Below, piece by piece: positions 5,348 through 5,361 of a stretch of 5,361 nucleotides of DNA (positions are counted from its first letter, which is position 1; each line of letters begins with the position of its first letter). A model generated the notes under the pieces. That model was not told the origin of the DNA. It saw only the letters and a program-made list of their open reading frames with translations, and ran no database searches. The DNA is from Patescibacteria group bacterium (GTDB lineage: Bacteria > Patescibacteriota > Minisyncoccia > Phycocordibacterales > Phycocordibacteraceae): positions 1 to 5,361 of the forward strand of contig JAFAQP010000084.1 of assembly GCA_019246385.1 (NCBI GenBank), given 5' to 3'. The position numbers and the translations under genes were made by a program.

Positions 5348-5361
5348 ATTTCCGAAAAAGA

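Noticed and set aside
1..5361. A defence system, mobile element, CRISPR array or alternative genetic code
   Set aside because: No repeats, terminal inverted repeats, transposase, nuclease or helicase motifs were seen. The patatin gene ends at TGA where the next gene's promoter begins, so TGA reads as stop.

Overview
The window looks like an ordinary stretch of a bacterial chromosome with single, mostly unlinked housekeeping and envelope genes. The best guess for the source is a Patescibacteria/CPR (Parcubacteria-like) genome. This is inference from three things: very compact spacing, several tiny two-helix membrane proteins of a kind I associate with that group, and start sites without Shine-Dalgarno sequences. 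No 16S rRNA, ribosomal protein or other phylogenetic marker is present, so the assignment is tentative. TGA is used as a normal stop (patatin gene), which argues against the recoded SR1/Gracilibacteria.

Layout from left to right: the 3' end of an unrecognised plus-strand gene (1-138); a patatin-like phospholipase/esterase (157-987, +); a 74-aa two-helix membrane protein (1019-1243, +); undecaprenyl-diphosphatase UppP (1240-2082, -), convergent with the 74-aa gene and overlapping it by 4 bases; an 87-90 bp divergent promoter region; an exported S9-family serine peptidase (2173-3978, +); an FTR1-type iron permease (4055-4885, +); a 52-aa two-helix membrane protein (4907-5065, -); and the 3' part, or possibly all, of an unrecognised minus-strand gene (5099-5347 or beyond).

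The genes do not form an obvious pathway. Their common theme is the cell envelope: UppP recycles the lipid carrier for wall and glycan synthesis, the FTR1 protein moves iron across the membrane, the S9 peptidase probably acts outside the cytoplasm, the patatin protein hydrolyses lipid or other esters, and the two small proteins sit in the membrane. Orientation changes repeatedly, and nearly every gene seems to carry its own promoter.

The most notable structural pattern is that all five complete genes longer than 70 codons have a -10-like hexamer ending only 6-10 bases before the start codon and no well-placed Shine-Dalgarno. This predicts leaderless or nearly leaderless mRNAs. I found no CRISPR array, mobile element, tRNA, rRNA, riboswitch or defence system, and no convincing new multi-gene system.
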